Assembly: GCA_903875045.1 (NCBI GenBank)
Contig: CAIQUS010000057.1
Span: forward strand, 1-57,886
DNA from: an uncultured Bacteroidales bacterium
Lineage (GTDB): Bacteria > Bacteroidota > Bacteroidia > Bacteroidales > FEN-979
Direction: 5' to 3'
Length of the DNA stretch: 57,886 nt
How positions within the stretch are numbered: position 1 is the stretch's first letter; the number at the start of each line of letters is the position of its first letter. Shown one piece after another: positions 9,064 to 18,137 of the stretch. The notes under the pieces were generated by a model. That model did no database searches and was not told the origin of the DNA. It saw nothing but the letters and a program-made list of their open reading frames with translations. The translations under genes and the position numbers were made by a program.

Positions 9064-10195
9064 CTGGTTTTTGTTTTAAAGAAACCATTGTGAAAGTTTC
9101 GTTGTGAAAATCACAAGCAGCATTATAATTGCTTCCGATTTCACCATACGTAAAAAACCCGATGAGGGGTTTTGCCCAGTTTTGCCATACCTCATCAATT
9201 TCTTCTGAGATGGAAGGGCCCAATGCATTATGACGTGCCATACAGGAAAAAAGGATCAATGCGTCGGTTTCCTGGTTTTTTTCATAAAATTCCCTGACTT
9301 TTTTCCGGGTATATTCTATGATTTCAAAACCGGGCGAACTTGAGAAGGTTACCACTGCCCCATTCGGAACAGTACCGGCAAAAATCAGCAGCTTTTTTTC
9401 GATGTCAACATTGGTTACTGCCCGGAGTACATCCTGAGAACCTGGCTTTTTTATCAGCAACGGAAACTCAACCCCTATTTCGGGAAGGTCTGTATCCCGC
9501 ACATTCAGGTAATCTTTATAAACATCCAGGGCAGGCTCCCCATCGATGGTATACACCACATTTCCCTCGGAGTGTGTGATGATCTTGTCAGCACCAATAC
9601 TAACCCATCCGCTCGTGGCCATGCCTTCAATATCGTATTGTTTTGTGTTGAAGACCATGGCGATCGCACCGTTGTTTTCCAGTGTTGTTTCCGAGAATAC
9701 GAAGGTTTCTTTAAACCGTGCATCATCCCCGGCCAACCCCCCGAACATGGTGATATCCTTCCCGGCCAGATGCTGGATGCCCCCTACAAGTTGCTCCCCA
9801 TCGGTTTCAAGGCCGCTTGCAAGGACCAGGATTGCAGGTTTTTCAAAAGCCTCACAAGCCCACTGGCCGATTTTATTACCCAGGTCAAAAGAAGATTGCC
9901 CTCGTCCGTTAATTAGTTTTATGTCAAAGCTTCCCGGAATGAGGTTCAGCATCACGCAAACCAACCCCCCTTCCGTAATGGATTGTTTTTGATCGTCAAA
10001 TAAAAATTCGCCACAAGAACTGCAGCCAAAAACTTTAATATCAATGGTTTGCAGAAAAGAGACCATTTCGTGGAGATCAACGGCAACCGATGCAAAAATA
10101 ACAGCTGCATTGGGATGGAAACCATCGGATGTATGGTCGTTCCAGGTTTGAATGAAACCTTTGACAGTATCGGTGCTAAAAGTTTTCAGGATCAT
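9053..10195 (-). CDS. FIST N- and C-domain sensory protein
   Basis: A 380-aa soluble protein matching the FIST family: an N-terminal FIST domain with FGCSSCGEF near residue 57, the conserved GGLAGDD around 150, and a C-terminal FIST_C domain with GFFTYGEIGS near 352. FIST proteins are thought to sense small ligands, possibly amino acids, and usually sit beside signalling enzymes. Here the stop codon lies inside the start of the hybrid kinase, an 11-bp overlap, which supports a two-protein sensor unit. I saw no signal peptide or membrane helix. The ligand cannot be read from sequence. Confidence 0.9.
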   Translation of the reverse strand: MILKTFSTDTVKGFIQTWNDHTSDGFHPNAAVIFASVAVDLHEMVSFLQTIDIKVFGCSSCGEFLFDDQKQSITEGGLVCVMLNLIPGSFDIKLINGRGQSSFDLGNKIGQWACEAFEKPAILVLASGLETDGEQLVGGIQHLAGKDITMFGGLAGDDARFKETFVFSETTLENNGAIAMVFNTKQYDIEGMATSGWVSIGADKIITHSEGNVVYTIDGEPALDVYKDYLNVRDTDLPEIGVEFPLLIKKPGSQDVLRAVTNVDIEKKLLIFAGTVPNGAVVTFSSSPGFEIIEYTRKKVREFYEKNQETDALILFSCMARHNALGPSISEEIDEVWQNWAKPLIGFFTYGEIGSNYNAACDFHNETFTMVSLKQKPDVA

Positions 10196-10296
10196 AAGAT
10201 GGGAATTTGTGGTTGGTTATCGCTGAACAAAATATACAAATTTCAATAAAGTGGTGAATAGTTTTCAAAGGTTCCTTTTAGAATACAGATTAACGC

Positions 10297-10304
10297 TATT
10301 TTTG
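10297..10304 (+). promoter_or_regulatory. Candidate Bacteroidota -7 box for the T9SS-exported protein
   Basis: TATTTTTG matches TAnnTTTG, the -7 consensus of the Bacteroidota primary sigma factor, and lies 19 bp before ATG 10324. No clear -33 TTG was found at the usual distance. Confidence 0.45.
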
Positions 10305-10323
10305 TCGTTTAATCTGAAAAAAC

Positions 10324-12705
10324 ATGAAAAACACCATTTACACCCTGATGATAGTCCTTTTTGCGATCAGGATCGCAGCAGCCCAGGATACCCGGATGGT
10401 TCCAACGGCCGACCGGGCCATTTATTTTGATGTTTCACCTCCGCTGAAGGATATGCTGAAATCTGCCATTGCCCGGGCCGACGGAAGCTGGAAGGACGGC
10501 GTCGTTAAAAACTATGTGGATCTGAACGGAGAAGCGAACTTTAAGCCTGGCCAGGTTCTGCCGGCAGATCCTGGATTGCAGGACTATTTCGGCAGTCTCC
10601 CGTCGGATACGACCATCCAGAATTTCGATGGCATGGGTAACCTCGGTGGTTACATTCCTCCCGACACCCATGGCGATGTAGGGTTCAACCATTATTTTCA
10701 GGTAATCAATTGCTCCTATTCCATTTACAACAAAACCGGAGCGAGAATTTTCGGACCGGCTGGTAACAGTACTGTATGGTCTGGCATGCCCCATAATTCC
10801 AATGATGGGGACGCAATTGTGTTGTTTGATGAAGTAGCGAATCGGTGGCTTTTTTCTCAATTTTCACTCCCGAACGGCTCATCAACAGCACCTTTTTACC
10901 AGATGATCGCAGTATCACAAACACCTGACCCGACCGGAAGCTGGTACCGTTGGGTTTATGAATTCAGCGCCATGCCCGATTATCCCAAGTTCGGAATCTG
11001 GCCGGATGCCTATTATATGACGACAAACAATTTTGGAGCCGGTGGGGCAGGATGGGTCGGAAACGGAGCTTACTCGTACGACCGTACAGCCATGCTTGCC
11101 GGAAATCCGGATGCTCAGCGGATTTCGTTCACACTGCCTCCCGGATCAGATGGGTTTATCTCATTGCTGCCCTCAGATTGTGACGGTATATTCCCAGCGA
11201 TGGGCACCCCAAACTATTTTACCTATATCCGAACAGGTGGAACCCAGCGCCTTGGTATTTATGAATTTCATTCCGACTTTATTACACCTGCCAATTCAAC
11301 CTTTGGAAACCTTGTTTATCTGAATGTAAACCCATTTACCTCCCTGGGATGGGGCAACGGCATTCCGCAGAAGGGCTCACCTCAACTGCTTGAAACACTG
11401 GGTGACCGGCTGATGTACCGGTTGCAATACAGAAAATTCAATGGTTATTCATCCATGGTGATGAACCATTCAGTGAATGCGGGAGCAGGCGTTGCAGGTA
11501 TCCGCTGGTATGAGTTGAGAAATACGGGAGCATCGTGGAGCATCTATCAGCAGGCGACCTATTCGCCCGACAATACTTCGCGATGGATGGGCAGCATTGC
11601 ACAAGATTCGGCAGGGACGATTTCGATGGGGTATTCGGTTTCCAGTACTACCGTTTATCCTGGGATCCGCTATACCGGAAGACTGAAAAATGATCCGTTG
11701 AACCAGATGTCCATCATGGAAAAAACAATCGTAAACGGAGGAGGCTCACAACAGGGTATCTGGAGTGGCCGTAGCCGCTGGGGCGATTACAGCTCCCTCA
11801 GTTTAGATCCTTCTGATCCGACAACCTTCTGGTATACAACGGAGTATTATGCCACCTCTTCGTCAAGTGGCTGGCAAACACGTATTGCTTCATATACTTT
11901 TGCCAATGTGTTTTCCTCGGCAGCTTCCTGCACTCCGGCGATAGTCTGCAGTGCAACTGCTGATTCTGCCCAGCTCCATGCCTATGGATATGGCGGGAGT
12001 GGAACCTTTACCTATTCCTGGACAGCCATTCCGGCGGGGTTTACCTCAACATTGCAAAAACCCAAAGTCAAACCGCTTCAAACAACCAAATACGTTGCGG
12101 TAACCAGCGATGGTACTGCCATCAGGCATGATACCACGGAAATGCGCATCGTGCCTGCACCTACGGCCTTTGCAGGGAATGATACCATCGTATGCTGGTA
12201 TGTTTCACCCATTCCGGTGAATGCCACAGCAACCGGATATCTCCGGTTTCTCTGGGGCAGTACAGGTGATGGTGTTTTTACCGATCCATCCTCTCTTACA
12301 ACCGCCTATATCCCGGGAATCCGCGATAAAACTTCCGGCTCTGCAGATTTAAAACTCATCGTATGGCCGCTTGCTCCTTGTATGACCAAGGCAACTAGCA
12401 TGATGCATATCACACTCGATCCCTGTACAGGAATCGCTGAGCAGCCTGGCAGGGAACCTGGTATGGTTGTCCAGCCAAATCCCGCCCATGATAAGGTGTT
12501 GGTTACTGTGACCGGCCTGCAACATGAAGCGCTGCTTACCCTTACCGGATTGGAAGGCCGTCAGGTATATTCTGTGACCATCCTTCCGGACGGAAAGGAA
12601 AAAGTAACCCGGCAATTGGATGTGAGCTCTTATCCAAAGGGAATGTATCTCATGAAGTTGCAAACAGCCAATCAGGTTTCAGTGACCCGGTTTATCGTTC
12701 AATAA
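10324..12705 (+). CDS. Exported protein with type IX secretion C-terminal sorting domain
   Basis: A 793-aa protein with a signal peptide (first about 20 residues, ending AAAQD). The large middle part (about 95-535) is rich in Gly, Trp and Tyr, with WSGMPHNSNDGDAIVLFDE and repeated sheet-like segments, suggesting a beta-propeller-like surface domain. One or two Ig/PKD-like modules follow (about 540-690). The last roughly 85 residues form a type A T9SS sorting domain: VVQPNPAHDKVLV, then a GRQVYS turn, YPKGMYLMKL and a final RFIVQ. It should cross the outer membrane through the T9SS and be released or anchored at the surface after removal of the domain. No catalytic motif was recognised, so the function is unknown. 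Confidence 0.88.
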   Translation: MKNTIYTLMIVLFAIRIAAAQDTRMVPTADRAIYFDVSPPLKDMLKSAIARADGSWKDGVVKNYVDLNGEANFKPGQVLPADPGLQDYFGSLPSDTTIQNFDGMGNLGGYIPPDTHGDVGFNHYFQVINCSYSIYNKTGARIFGPAGNSTVWSGMPHNSNDGDAIVLFDEVANRWLFSQFSLPNGSSTAPFYQMIAVSQTPDPTGSWYRWVYEFSAMPDYPKFGIWPDAYYMTTNNFGAGGAGWVGNGAYSYDRTAMLAGNPDAQRISFTLPPGSDGFISLLPSDCDGIFPAMGTPNYFTYIRTGGTQRLGIYEFHSDFITPANSTFGNLVYLNVNPFTSLGWGNGIPQKGSPQLLETLGDRLMYRLQYRKFNGYSSMVMNHSVNAGAGVAGIRWYELRNTGASWSIYQQATYSPDNTSRWMGSIAQDSAGTISMGYSVSSTTVYPGIRYTGRLKNDPLNQMSIMEKTIVNGGGSQQGIWSGRSRWGDYSSLSLDPSDPTTFWYTTEYYATSSSSGWQTRIASYTFANVFSSAASCTPAIVCSATADSAQLHAYGYGGSGTFTYSWTAIPAGFTSTLQKPKVKPLQTTKYVAVTSDGTAIRHDTTEMRIVPAPTAFAGNDTIVCWYVSPIPVNATATGYLRFLWGSTGDGVFTDPSSLTTAYIPGIRDKTSGSADLKLIVWPLAPCMTKATSMMHITLDPCTGIAEQPGREPGMVVQPNPAHDKVLVTVTGLQHEALLTLTGLEGRQVYSVTILPDGKEKVTRQLDVSSYPKGMYLMKLQTANQVSVTRFIVQ

Positions 12706-12794
12706 GTGCAGAATTTTAGCAAAATTTATTTTCGCATTCAGAAATTGTATTAAATTTAGATCGCGAAAACACAGTAACAATTAACCAAACAACA

Positions 12795-13565
12795 ATGAAT
12801 TATCAAATCCTGAAAATCCAGATTGCTGATCGTATTGCCGTGGTGACCATCAGCAGACCTGCTGCACTTAACGCGTTGAATACTAGATTTTTTAAAGAAT
12901 TTAACCATTTCCTCGATGACCTCGAACCCCGTGACGATGTGAAAGTGCTCGTGATCACCGGGGAGGGAAAAGCGTTTGTGGCTGGTGCCGATATTGCTGA
13001 GATGGTTCACATGAACTCTGATGAAGGATACGCATTCTCCACTTTTGGACAACGTACATTCGACAGGCTGGAACAACTTCGCATTCCCGTTATTGCGGCC
13101 GTGAATGGGTACGCGCTTGGTGGTGGTTGTGAATTGACTATGGCCTGCGATTTTCGGATCGCCAGCAAACAGGCCAAATTCGGACAGCCAGAAATGAACC
13201 TGGGGATGATTCCGGGGTATGCGGCCACTCAGCGCCTGTCGCGACTTACAGGCCTTGGAAATGCCTTGTACCTGATCCTCACCGCTGATACAATTTCAGC
13301 CGATGATGCCCTTCGCATTGGCCTTGTTCAGAAGGTAACCGAGCCGGAATTGTTGATGGTTGAGGTGATGAAACTGGCAACAAAAATTGCCGGGAATGGG
13401 TCGCAGGCGGTGGTCACTTCCAAAAGAATTATCAGGGCTGGCATTGCAAAAAGTTTTCAGGAGGCATCAGAGCTGGAAGCCATCGAATTTGGCAGACAGT
13501 TCGACGATCAAGCCACAAAAGAAGGAATGAAAGCTTTCCTGGAAAAACGAAAACCGGAGTGGTGA
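12795..13565 (+). CDS. Enoyl-CoA hydratase/isomerase (crotonase family)
   Basis: A 256-aa single-domain crotonase of usual length. It has the CoA and oxyanion-hole segments AFVAGADIAEM (about 60-70) and NGYALGGGCEL (104-114), with catalytic Glu candidates E113 and E133 (QPEMNLGMIPG). The step after GMIPG is YAATQRL instead of the more common GGTQRL. It hydrates trans-2-enoyl-CoA to 3-hydroxyacyl-CoA in the cytoplasm. The next genes encode a 3-hydroxyacyl-CoA dehydrogenase and a thiolase, so the three can complete a beta-oxidation turn, or run in reverse in short-chain synthesis. The chain length is not readable from sequence. Confidence 0.93.
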   Translation: MNYQILKIQIADRIAVVTISRPAALNALNTRFFKEFNHFLDDLEPRDDVKVLVITGEGKAFVAGADIAEMVHMNSDEGYAFSTFGQRTFDRLEQLRIPVIAAVNGYALGGGCELTMACDFRIASKQAKFGQPEMNLGMIPGYAATQRLSRLTGLGNALYLILTADTISADDALRIGLVQKVTEPELLMVEVMKLATKIAGNGSQAVVTSKRIIRAGIAKSFQEASELEAIEFGRQFDDQATKEGMKAFLEKRKPEW

Positions 13566-13606
13566 TTTTTTAATTTACGATTTACGATTTTTGATTTACG
13601 AGGTTG
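13564..13606 (+). repeat. Period-7 tandem word repeat (GATTTAC type)
   Basis: Between the crotonase and dehydrogenase genes the units aatttac, gatttac, gattttt, gatttac and gaggttg follow in 7-bp register. The same word recurs at 49239-49287. Too short and AT-rich to encode anything. Confidence 0.7.
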
Positions 13607-13632
13607 TTGAAATAAATTCAAAATAATAAAAT

Positions 13633-14964
13633 ATGTCCTACGAAGAAAGATTACAGCATGTCTCGGTGCTGGGAGCTGCGGGAAAAATGGGAAGCGGTAT
13701 ATTACTGCTCACGGCTATTGAAATGGCCGATATCAGTCTGAAACCTGAAAATAAAGGCAAGCCTTTTGTGCTCAATGCCATTGATGTTTCAGATGAGGCC
13801 CTGGCAGGGGTAATGAAATACCTGAAGGCTCAGGTGCTGAAGATGGCCGAGAAAAAAATGGTAGGCTTACGTAAAGTTTATGCCCACCGTGCCGATCTGA
13901 TCGACAACGATGAGATCATCGACCAGTATATTTTCGATGTGATCAGCCTTGTCCGGACCACCACAAGGATGGAAGCGGCTTATGATTCCTATATGGTGTT
14001 CGAAGCCATCAAGGAGGACCCTGAGATGAAAATCAGCATTTTTTCGAAAATCTCTGCTAATAACCCTCATCAGCCCTGGTTTTTCACCAATACCTCCTCC
14101 ATCCCAATCACCAAACTGGATGAAGGTGCCGGGTTGAATGGCCGAATCATCGGGTTCCATTTTTACAATCCTCCTGCTGTCCAGAAATTGGTTGAGCTTA
14201 TCAAAGCCGAGCATACGCTTCCCGAGGTGGAGGCATTTGCCCAGGCTTATGCGAAAAATCTGCGAAAGGTGGTTGTACCTTCACACGATGTAGCCGGCTT
14301 TATCGGGAATGGCCATTTTATGCGCGACATTCTTTATGCTTCGGCAGAGGTTGAAAATCTTTGCAGGGATCTCTCTTACGTGGAAGCTGTTTACGCCATG
14401 AACAAAGTAAGCCAGGATTATCTTGTCCGGCCCATGGGCATTTTCCAGCTCATTGACTATGTTGGCGTGGATGTTTGCAGTTTTATCATGTCGGTGATGA
14501 CCCGTCATCTGAAGGAAGAAACACTGCATTGTCCGCTTCTTGACAATCTGCTGGCACAGGGCGTAAAGGGAGGGCAATTTTCGGATGGTTCACAGAAAGA
14601 TGGCGTACTGAAATATGAAAAGGGGAGGCCGGTTGCCATTTACGATCCCGGAACAAAAGTATATGTGCCCATCAGTGACTTTCAATCGAAGGTTGATCAG
14701 AAACTGGGCGACATGCCACCGGCACCTGCATGGAAAACAGTGGTAGGTCACAAAGCCAAACATGAAATTCTGACAGATTACTTCACCCTGTTGAAAACTG
14801 CAGAAAGCATGGGTGCAGAACTGGCCAGGGCTTATGTGGTGCGCTCCAACACCATTGGCCTTCAATTGATCAATTCAGGGGTCGCATTGAATGAAAACGA
14901 TGTGAACACCGTGATGCTTACAGGATTTTTTCATGCCTATGGCCCGATAAATAAATATTTATGA
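13633..14964 (+). CDS. 3-hydroxyacyl-CoA dehydrogenase family protein
   Basis: A 443-aa NAD-dependent dehydrogenase with a Rossmann loop GAAGKMGSG (14-22), a catalytic-His motif GFHFYNPP (H176) and a C-terminal 3HCDH helical domain with RPMGIFQLIDYVG (about 275-287). It oxidises 3-hydroxyacyl-CoA to 3-ketoacyl-CoA. It is longer than the classic 280-aa enzyme and keeps an extended C-terminal region, but lacks a fused crotonase domain, which the preceding gene supplies. The gap to that gene is 67 bp and contains a period-7 repeat; the thiolase follows after 64 bp. Probably the same transcription unit. Confidence 0.88.
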   Translation: MSYEERLQHVSVLGAAGKMGSGILLLTAIEMADISLKPENKGKPFVLNAIDVSDEALAGVMKYLKAQVLKMAEKKMVGLRKVYAHRADLIDNDEIIDQYIFDVISLVRTTTRMEAAYDSYMVFEAIKEDPEMKISIFSKISANNPHQPWFFTNTSSIPITKLDEGAGLNGRIIGFHFYNPPAVQKLVELIKAEHTLPEVEAFAQAYAKNLRKVVVPSHDVAGFIGNGHFMRDILYASAEVENLCRDLSYVEAVYAMNKVSQDYLVRPMGIFQLIDYVGVDVCSFIMSVMTRHLKEETLHCPLLDNLLAQGVKGGQFSDGSQKDGVLKYEKGRPVAIYDPGTKVYVPISDFQSKVDQKLGDMPPAPAWKTVVGHKAKHEILTDYFTLLKTAESMGAELARAYVVRSNTIGLQLINSGVALNENDVNTVMLTGFFHAYGPINKYL

Positions 14965-15028
14965 TAGTTTCCTTAATCTGTCCTTCCTCTTATCCGGGAA
15001 GGTAGGGGCGAGGTAAAAATTTATAATT

Positions 15029-16264
15029 ATGAGAAGAAAAGTATACATGATTGCCGGATACAATACCCTTTCCATGGGAACAGGCCGGAAAGAGTTCAAC
15101 CCGAAAAAGGACCGTCCGGGATTGGAAGAATATATCAGGGAGGCAGGTCAGGGAACCCTCAAACAAATAGGCGGAGCGCAAAACGTTGACGAATGCGTGA
15201 TCGGTAATTTCATGGCTTCACGGTTCAACCGTCAGGCCAACCTTGCCGCCTTTTTCCCTTACGTGGATGACGGATTGCGTTATAAGCCCGCCATCAGGGT
15301 TGAAGGGGCTTGTGCTACCGGTGGATTGGCGCTTATGAGCGGAATCAAAAGTGTGCTTGCTGAAACAGCCGAAGTCGTCCTCGTAATCGGTGTGGAAGTT
15401 CAAAATACGGTGAAGGCCATCTATTGCGCCGACTATCTGGCTGGTGCCGGCTGGTTTAAGAACCGCAAAGCTGGCCATGCCTATTTTTTCCCCGGACAGT
15501 TCAGTGACCGGGCCGGCTCCTATTTTGAAAAATATGGCCGCGAGAAAACCCGGCAGGCCATGGCCCGCTGGTTCCGAAATGCCATTGAAAATGCCCGCCT
15601 TTGCCCAACGGCGCAGGAACACCACAATACAGTCAAAGATCTGGAAGCCCTCGCCATGATGGAACCAAACGGAAAATCATTTGTCGATCACCTGAATGTT
15701 TTCGATTGCTCAAAAGTCTCCGATGGTGCTTCTGCCATTGCAATCGTATCGGAGGAGGGCTTGAAACGCTGTGGTATTCCTGTCAGCGATGCCATCGAAG
15801 TACTGGGTTGGGGGCAGCTGGAAGAAGATATCACCAAGCCACCATCTGATCCGGCCGAGTTGAGTACCACCAAAGAGGCAGTAAAACAAGCATTGGCATC
15901 TGCGGGGATCACACGTGAAGAGATTGGTACAGCCGAAATTCATGACTGTTTTTCCATCGCCGGGTTGATGTGCATGGAGGCGATCGGATTCGCTGAAAAA
16001 GGCAAAGGCGCTGATTATATCCTCGAAGGCCATACCGGACGTACCGGACGTGTTCCAATCAACACAACGGGTGGCCTCATTGGTTGGGGACATCCCACCG
16101 GAGGCACTGGTGTACACCAGGCGGTTACCATTCTTGAACAGCTCACCGGAAAGGCCGGCGATGCTCAGGTTGAAATCCCTGCCGGTCGTCCCTACGGACT
16201 TACGGTGAATATGGGAGGAGATGATAAATCGCTTGTGTCAATTGTTTACAAAAAGGGACAATAA
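15029..16264 (+). CDS. Thiolase (acetyl-CoA acyltransferase)
   Basis: A 411-aa thiolase. The nucleophile is C95 in EGACATGG; C-terminal motifs are EIHDCFSIA, GWGHPTGGTG and NMGGDDKS. The HDCF and NMGG forms are typical of the SCP-2/archaeal-like thiolase branch rather than the FadA type. It cleaves 3-ketoacyl-CoA with CoA, or condenses acyl-CoAs. With the two upstream genes it completes a beta-oxidation-type set. ATG 15029 gives the expected N-terminus for this branch. Confidence 0.88.
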   Translation: MRRKVYMIAGYNTLSMGTGRKEFNPKKDRPGLEEYIREAGQGTLKQIGGAQNVDECVIGNFMASRFNRQANLAAFFPYVDDGLRYKPAIRVEGACATGGLALMSGIKSVLAETAEVVLVIGVEVQNTVKAIYCADYLAGAGWFKNRKAGHAYFFPGQFSDRAGSYFEKYGREKTRQAMARWFRNAIENARLCPTAQEHHNTVKDLEALAMMEPNGKSFVDHLNVFDCSKVSDGASAIAIVSEEGLKRCGIPVSDAIEVLGWGQLEEDITKPPSDPAELSTTKEAVKQALASAGITREEIGTAEIHDCFSIAGLMCMEAIGFAEKGKGADYILEGHTGRTGRVPINTTGGLIGWGHPTGGTGVHQAVTILEQLTGKAGDAQVEIPAGRPYGLTVNMGGDDKSLVSIVYKKGQ

Positions 16265-16298
16265 ATCGCGTATCGTTCTGCATTTTTAACCCAACCAT

Positions 16299-17240
16299 TT
16301 GAAAAGCCGGATCACATCCCTTTTCGGAATAGATTTCCCTGTCATTCAGGCCGGGATGATATGGTGCAGTGGATGGAGGCTTGCTTCAGCCGTGAGCAAT
16401 GCCGGTGGATTGGGGTTGCTTGGCGCCGGGTCGATGTCACCCGAGGTGCTTGAAGATCAGGTCAGAAAATGTAAATCCACCACGGATAAGCCTTTTGGTG
16501 TAAATGTTCCGATGCTCTATTCCCGGATTGAAGAGCAATTAGACATTATCGTCCGTGAAGGGGTGAAAATTGTATTTACCTCAGCCGGGAACCCTGCAAA
16601 ATATACCACATTCCTTAAAGAACACGGAATCACGGTTGTTCATGTAGTCGCCAATGTGAAGTCGGCCATAAAATGCGAACAGGCGGGGGTTGATGCCGTT
16701 GTGGCGGAAGGTTTTGAAGCCGGTGGACACAACGGAAAGGAGGAGACCACCACTTTCACCCTCATTCCGCAGGTCAGGCAGGCGGTACAGTTGCCACTTA
16801 TTGCCGCCGGTGGCATCGCCACAGGCCGTGGCATGTTGGCAGCGATGGTCCTTGGTGCCGACGGGGTGCAGGTAGGAAGCCGCTTTGTAGCCTCCGAAGA
16901 ATCATCGGCGCATCAGGCTTTCAAACAAAAAATACTTGAAACAGGTGATGGCGGCACCTTCCTGGCTTTGAAAAAGGTTGGGCCGGTGCGTCTGATCAGA
17001 AATTCCTTTTTTCAGAAAGTGCACGAACTTGAAAATTCAGGGGCTTCACCGGAATTGTTGACAGAATTGCTCGGGAAGGGGCGGGCAAAACTTGGCATGT
17101 TCGATGGCAATATCGATGAAGGGGAACTCGAAATCGGGCAGATATCGGCCATGATTGGCGACATCCGGCCTGCTGCTGCGATCTTTCGTGAAATCATGGA
17201 TGAGTTTCATGTAGCCGTAAATGAAATTAAGAATTGGTGA
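16299..17240 (+). CDS. FMN-dependent nitronate monooxygenase / FabK-like enoyl reductase
   Basis: A 313-aa TIM-barrel flavoprotein of the 2-nitropropane dioxygenase/FabK family: FPVIQAGM near the start, VNVPMLYS (about 67), a His in EAGGHNGK (H144) and the FMN phosphate segments AAGGIATGRG and LGADGVQVGSRF. The start is TTG at 16299; an ATG further in would cut off the conserved IxxLFGIDFPVIQAGM beginning. Next to acyl-CoA genes, an enoyl-CoA or enoyl-ACP reductase role is as likely as nitronate oxidation; the sequence alone does not decide. Its stop is followed at once by the lipoprotein gene. Confidence 0.85.
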   Translation: MKSRITSLFGIDFPVIQAGMIWCSGWRLASAVSNAGGLGLLGAGSMSPEVLEDQVRKCKSTTDKPFGVNVPMLYSRIEEQLDIIVREGVKIVFTSAGNPAKYTTFLKEHGITVVHVVANVKSAIKCEQAGVDAVVAEGFEAGGHNGKEETTTFTLIPQVRQAVQLPLIAAGGIATGRGMLAAMVLGADGVQVGSRFVASEESSAHQAFKQKILETGDGGTFLALKKVGPVRLIRNSFFQKVHELENSGASPELLTELLGKGRAKLGMFDGNIDEGELEIGQISAMIGDIRPAAAIFREIMDEFHVAVNEIKNW

Positions 17241-17241
17241 A

Positions 17242-18021
17242 ATGACAAAGTGGTTTTTTCTGCTCTCAGCCCTGTCGATATTGACTTTTGCATGTAAAAA
17301 AGGCACTGATTCCCAGGAACCGGAAAATCCTTCCTCTGCGCGGATCAAATCCATGATCTATACTGATTTTACAACAGGTGATACCATTGGATGGTTTAAA
17401 TATCAGTATGATGCACAAGGAAGGGTTATTGAGTTGTCAATTCAGACCTCGCCGGTCGGCGAAGCATTTGTCCATAAGTATGAATATTATCCGCAATCAG
17501 TTTTCGACAACATAACTGTTGCACAAAATACCCATTGGGGACGAAACATCTATACCCTCGATGCAGCCGGATTTGCGGTATCAGAACTTCATGTCGGCTA
17601 TGGCATGCCGGGTGATTCTTCTATCCTGTCAACAGTTGTCAGTAAATACGATGCAGAGGGTTACCGGATCGAAGTAAACACATACCTTTCGGGCGACACA
17701 GTAACTGATAAATGGAAAATTGTTCAAGGCAACCGGGTTTCACTGGATATATGGTATACTTTCGGTTATGCCGATTCCCTGACAGAAACCTACAGTTACT
17801 TTTCCAACACAGCAAACACCCTAGGATACGTTAACCAGGGAATGAATTTTATGGGTAAATCAAATGTTAATTTACTCAAGTCCTCCGCCATTTCCAGCCC
17901 GATCCCGCAATCAGCCAGCTACTCCTACACATTTGATTCAAGAAACCGGGTAATTGCCAGAAAAGTCCGGGGCAGTGGCATTGAATCAAACTCCTGCGAT
18001 TTGGAGGTTACCTATTATTGA
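17242..18021 (+). CDS. Lipoprotein of unknown function
   Basis: A 259-aa lipoprotein with a type II signal peptide and lipobox cysteine C18 (SILTFAC followed by KKG). The mature part is beta-rich, with segments such as FKYQYDAQGRVIEL and YTFDSRNRVIARK that recall YD/RHS-like or DUF4595-like strand repeats of Bacteroidota surface proteins. An in-frame ATG at 17221 overlaps the flavoprotein gene; I prefer ATG 17242 because it begins the signal peptide directly. The mature protein starts with Lys-Lys rather than the S-D-rich surface-export signal, so it may face the periplasm. Function is unknown. Confidence 0.7.
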   Translation: MTKWFFLLSALSILTFACKKGTDSQEPENPSSARIKSMIYTDFTTGDTIGWFKYQYDAQGRVIELSIQTSPVGEAFVHKYEYYPQSVFDNITVAQNTHWGRNIYTLDAAGFAVSELHVGYGMPGDSSILSTVVSKYDAEGYRIEVNTYLSGDTVTDKWKIVQGNRVSLDIWYTFGYADSLTETYSYFSNTANTLGYVNQGMNFMGKSNVNLLKSSAISSPIPQSASYSYTFDSRNRVIARKVRGSGIESNSCDLEVTYY

Positions 18022-18137
18022 TCCCAATAGAAGGTCGTTTGATCCAATCTTCTTTCTGGGCTATGGATTGTTTGCTTGCGTTGCCTTTGATGTTGCAGCA
18101 ATAACAAATAGTTCAGTTTTCCCAACTGTCCGTGGGG

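Noticed and set aside
14978-15018. Weak hairpin (ccttcc/ggaagg) between the dehydrogenase and thiolase genes.
   Set aside because: Only 6 bp of stem and no T-run; it lies inside a likely transcription unit and cannot be called a terminator.
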